Source: Parcubacteria group bacterium (GTDB lineage Bacteria; Patescibacteriota; Minisyncoccia; SW-4-49-11). Taken from it: DNA of 5,299 bases. The stretch is taken from assembly GCA_003565105.1 (NCBI GenBank), contig PXDG01000116.1, positions 1 through 5,299 on the forward strand. Reading direction: 5' to 3'. Position 1 is the stretch's first letter, and each line of letters starts with the position of its first letter. A model generated the notes under the pieces. The model was not told the DNA's origin, did not search any database, and saw only the letters and a list, made by a program, of their open reading frames with translations. A program made the translations under genes and the position numbers. Shown here in pieces: positions 4,458-5,299 of this stretch.

Positions 4458-4486
4458 TACACAATATCTATGGTATATGATATAAT
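4458..4486 (+). promoter_or_regulatory. Extended -10 promoter of the small membrane protein gene
   Basis: A perfect TATAAT (4481-4486) is preceded by TGA (4478-4480), the extended -10 form. TACACA (4458-4463) stands 17 bases upstream and matches the -35 consensus at four of six positions. Transcription would begin near 4493, giving a leader of about 32 bases that carries the Shine-Dalgarno site. Confidence 0.65.
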
Positions 4487-4509
4487 TATTACGTTTTATA
4501 CTTCAAAAG

Positions 4510-4517
4510 AAGGAGGT
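4510..4517 (+). promoter_or_regulatory. Near-perfect Shine-Dalgarno site of the small membrane protein gene
   Basis: AAGGAGGT stands seven bases before the ATG at 4525, about as strong as such a site gets. It is the main evidence that the 40-codon frame is translated, and it contrasts with the larger genes of the window, which lack such a site. Confidence 0.8.
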
Positions 4518-4524
4518 ATCAATA

Positions 4525-4647
4525 ATGGAGTCAATATCTCATACGTTTATTATCCCAGCCTTAGTTGTCCTAGGCTTCTCAATTGGAGTAGTGTCTGAGA
4601 AAGCAAAGGCACGAAAAAAGAGACGCCAAGATAGTCGAAGTAAATAA
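4525..4647 (+). CDS. Small single-span membrane protein, 40 residues
   Basis: This short gene codes a 40-residue protein: an uncharged stretch TFIIPALVVLGFSIGVVS (about 7-24) long enough for one membrane helix, then a very basic tail (EKAKARKKRRQDSRSK, nine Lys/Arg before the last residues). The positive-inside rule puts the tail in the cytoplasm and the short N-terminus outside. It has an extended -10 promoter, an ideal ribosome-binding site and an intrinsic terminator, so it is very likely expressed. I recognise no family. Roles seen for proteins of this shape include membrane-complex subunits, small regulators of membrane proteins and type I toxins; none can be chosen here. It is divergent from the 79-residue gene and convergent with rmlB. 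Confidence 0.75.
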   Translation: MESISHTFIIPALVVLGFSIGVVSEKAKARKKRRQDSRSK

Positions 4648-4659
4648 CAATCGAGTTTT

Positions 4660-4694
4660 TCCGCCACGTTAAAGAACGAATGGCGGATTTTTTT
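4660..4694 (+). terminator. Intrinsic terminator of the small membrane protein gene
   Basis: TCCGCCA (4660-4666) pairs with TGGCGGA (4681-4687). An inner CGTT/AACG (4667-4670 with 4675-4678, loop AAAG) extends the stem past a two-base bulge. Seven T follow (4688-4694). It starts 13 bases after the stop at 4647 and acts only on + strand transcripts; the minus side is followed by A residues. Confidence 0.87.
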
Positions 4695-4696
4695 GG

Positions 4697-5299
4697 TTAG
4701 CTTACTTGTTTCTCACCGTACATTTTTTGATAATATTCGGCATAATCACCTGAGATGATGTTTTGAATCCATTGATCATTGTCGAGATACCATTCAGCAG
4801 TCTTGCGTAACCCTTCTTCAAAACGTATGCTGGGTTTGAATCCAAGTTCATTCTGAATTTTGGAGGCATCGATGGCGTATCGTTTGTCATGGCCAGCTCG
4901 ATCTTTGACGAAGGTAATCAGCTTCTCAGAAGTGCCTGGTTCTCGTTCAAGAAGTTCATCAACCACACGGATTAGTTCTTTAACCAGGTTAATGTTGGTC
5001 CATTCGTTGTGGCCTCCGATGTTATACGTTTCTCCAATGGAACCTTGATGATAAATAAGGTCAATGGCTCGAGCGTGATCATGTACCCAAAGCCAATCAC
5101 GGGTGTAGTTGCCGTCTCCATAGATTGGGAGTGGCTGATTATTCTTGATGTTATGAATCATTAGAGGAATGAGTTTTTCAGGGAATTGATTTGGCCCGTA
5201 GTTGTTGGAACAATTTGAAATAACCACCGGCATATCATAGGTATGATAAAACGCTCTTACAATGTGATCGGAGCTGGCTTTGGAAGCTGAGTAAGGAGA
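4697..5299 (-). CDS. rmlB: dTDP-glucose 4,6-dehydratase, C-terminal 200 residues (5' end outside window)
   Basis: RmlB removes water from dTDP-D-glucose to give dTDP-4-keto-6-deoxyglucose, the second step of dTDP-L-rhamnose synthesis for cell-surface polysaccharides. It is a cytoplasmic, NAD+-dependent short-chain dehydrogenase of the extended type. The frame is open to the right edge; the visible protein starts SPYSASKASSDHIVRAFYHT, which contains the catalytic Tyr-x-x-x-Lys (YSASK). Family blocks NCSNNYGPNQFPEKLIPLMI, LPIYGDGNYTRDWLWVHDHA and YNIGGHNEW follow. Full-length enzymes have about 330-350 residues, so roughly 140 N-terminal residues, including the Rossmann glycine motif, lie outside. 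An internal Met at 5233 is not the start. Hand count of GC is near 43%, higher than the HAD gene (about 33%). No terminator for this strand is seen after the stop; other rml genes may lie to the right. Confidence 0.93.
   Translation of the reverse strand, partial: SPYSASKASSDHIVRAFYHTYDMPVVISNCSNNYGPNQFPEKLIPLMIHNIKNNQPLPIYGDGNYTRDWLWVHDHARAIDLIYHQGSIGETYNIGGHNEWTNINLVKELIRVVDELLEREPGTSEKLITFVKDRAGHDKRYAIDASKIQNELGFKPSIRFEEGLRKTAEWYLDNDQWIQNIISGDYAEYYQKMYGEKQVS

Noticed and set aside
4375..4464. Upstream extension of the 79-residue protein to a 109-residue form
   Set aside because: The extension covers the promoter and the AAGGAGG placed seven bases before the inner ATG, so the inner start is much better.
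4860..5048. Plus-strand open frame opposite rmlB
   Set aside because: It is antisense to highly conserved RmlB blocks.

Overview
This is a low-GC bacterial window (about 33% GC by hand count across the HAD gene and 43% across the rmlB end). It uses the standard code with TGA as a stop. Genes are mostly solitary, each with its own near-consensus TATAAT promoter. The mix of compact single-gene units, a dTDP-sugar gene and very small proteins would fit a Patescibacteria/Saccharibacteria-like genome or a low-GC Firmicute. That placement is an inference and cannot be settled from this window.

Left part (1-680): a MazG-like nucleotide pyrophosphohydrolase gene is followed by about 300 bases without a gene. 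This gap holds a GC-rich, highly structured block (421-500, about 60% GC), a perfect AT-rich hairpin, an exact tRNA T-arm/B-box-like 11-mer on the minus strand, and a 14-bp imperfect hairpin just upstream of the next promoter.

Middle part (622-2728): a strong promoter drives a 552-residue AlbA_2 / RecG-C-like ATP-binding protein with two C-terminal winged-helix regions, a probable DNA-binding regulator or defence-associated protein. Its stop codon lies inside a tandem array of an 11-base unit. The next 390 bases look like gene debris: a frameshifted winged-helix-like tail, a second tandem array of a different 11-base unit, and the 5' end of a minus-strand gene cut off at that second array.

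Right part (2629-5299): a HAD-family hydrolase (+) converges on a histidine phosphatase (-). Next come two divergently transcribed small genes, a 79-residue unknown protein (-) and a 40-residue single-span membrane protein (+). Both have excellent Shine-Dalgarno sites and a hairpin terminator, and a shared sequence box overlaps both -10 elements. The small + gene converges on the 3' end of rmlB (dTDP-glucose 4,6-dehydratase, -), which runs off the right edge.

The genes do not form one pathway. MazG, HAD and histidine phosphatase are housekeeping-type phosphohydrolases, and rmlB belongs to cell-surface rhamnose synthesis. The most unusual parts are the structured element at 421-556, the two 11-base arrays with the debris between them, and the divergent small-gene pair.
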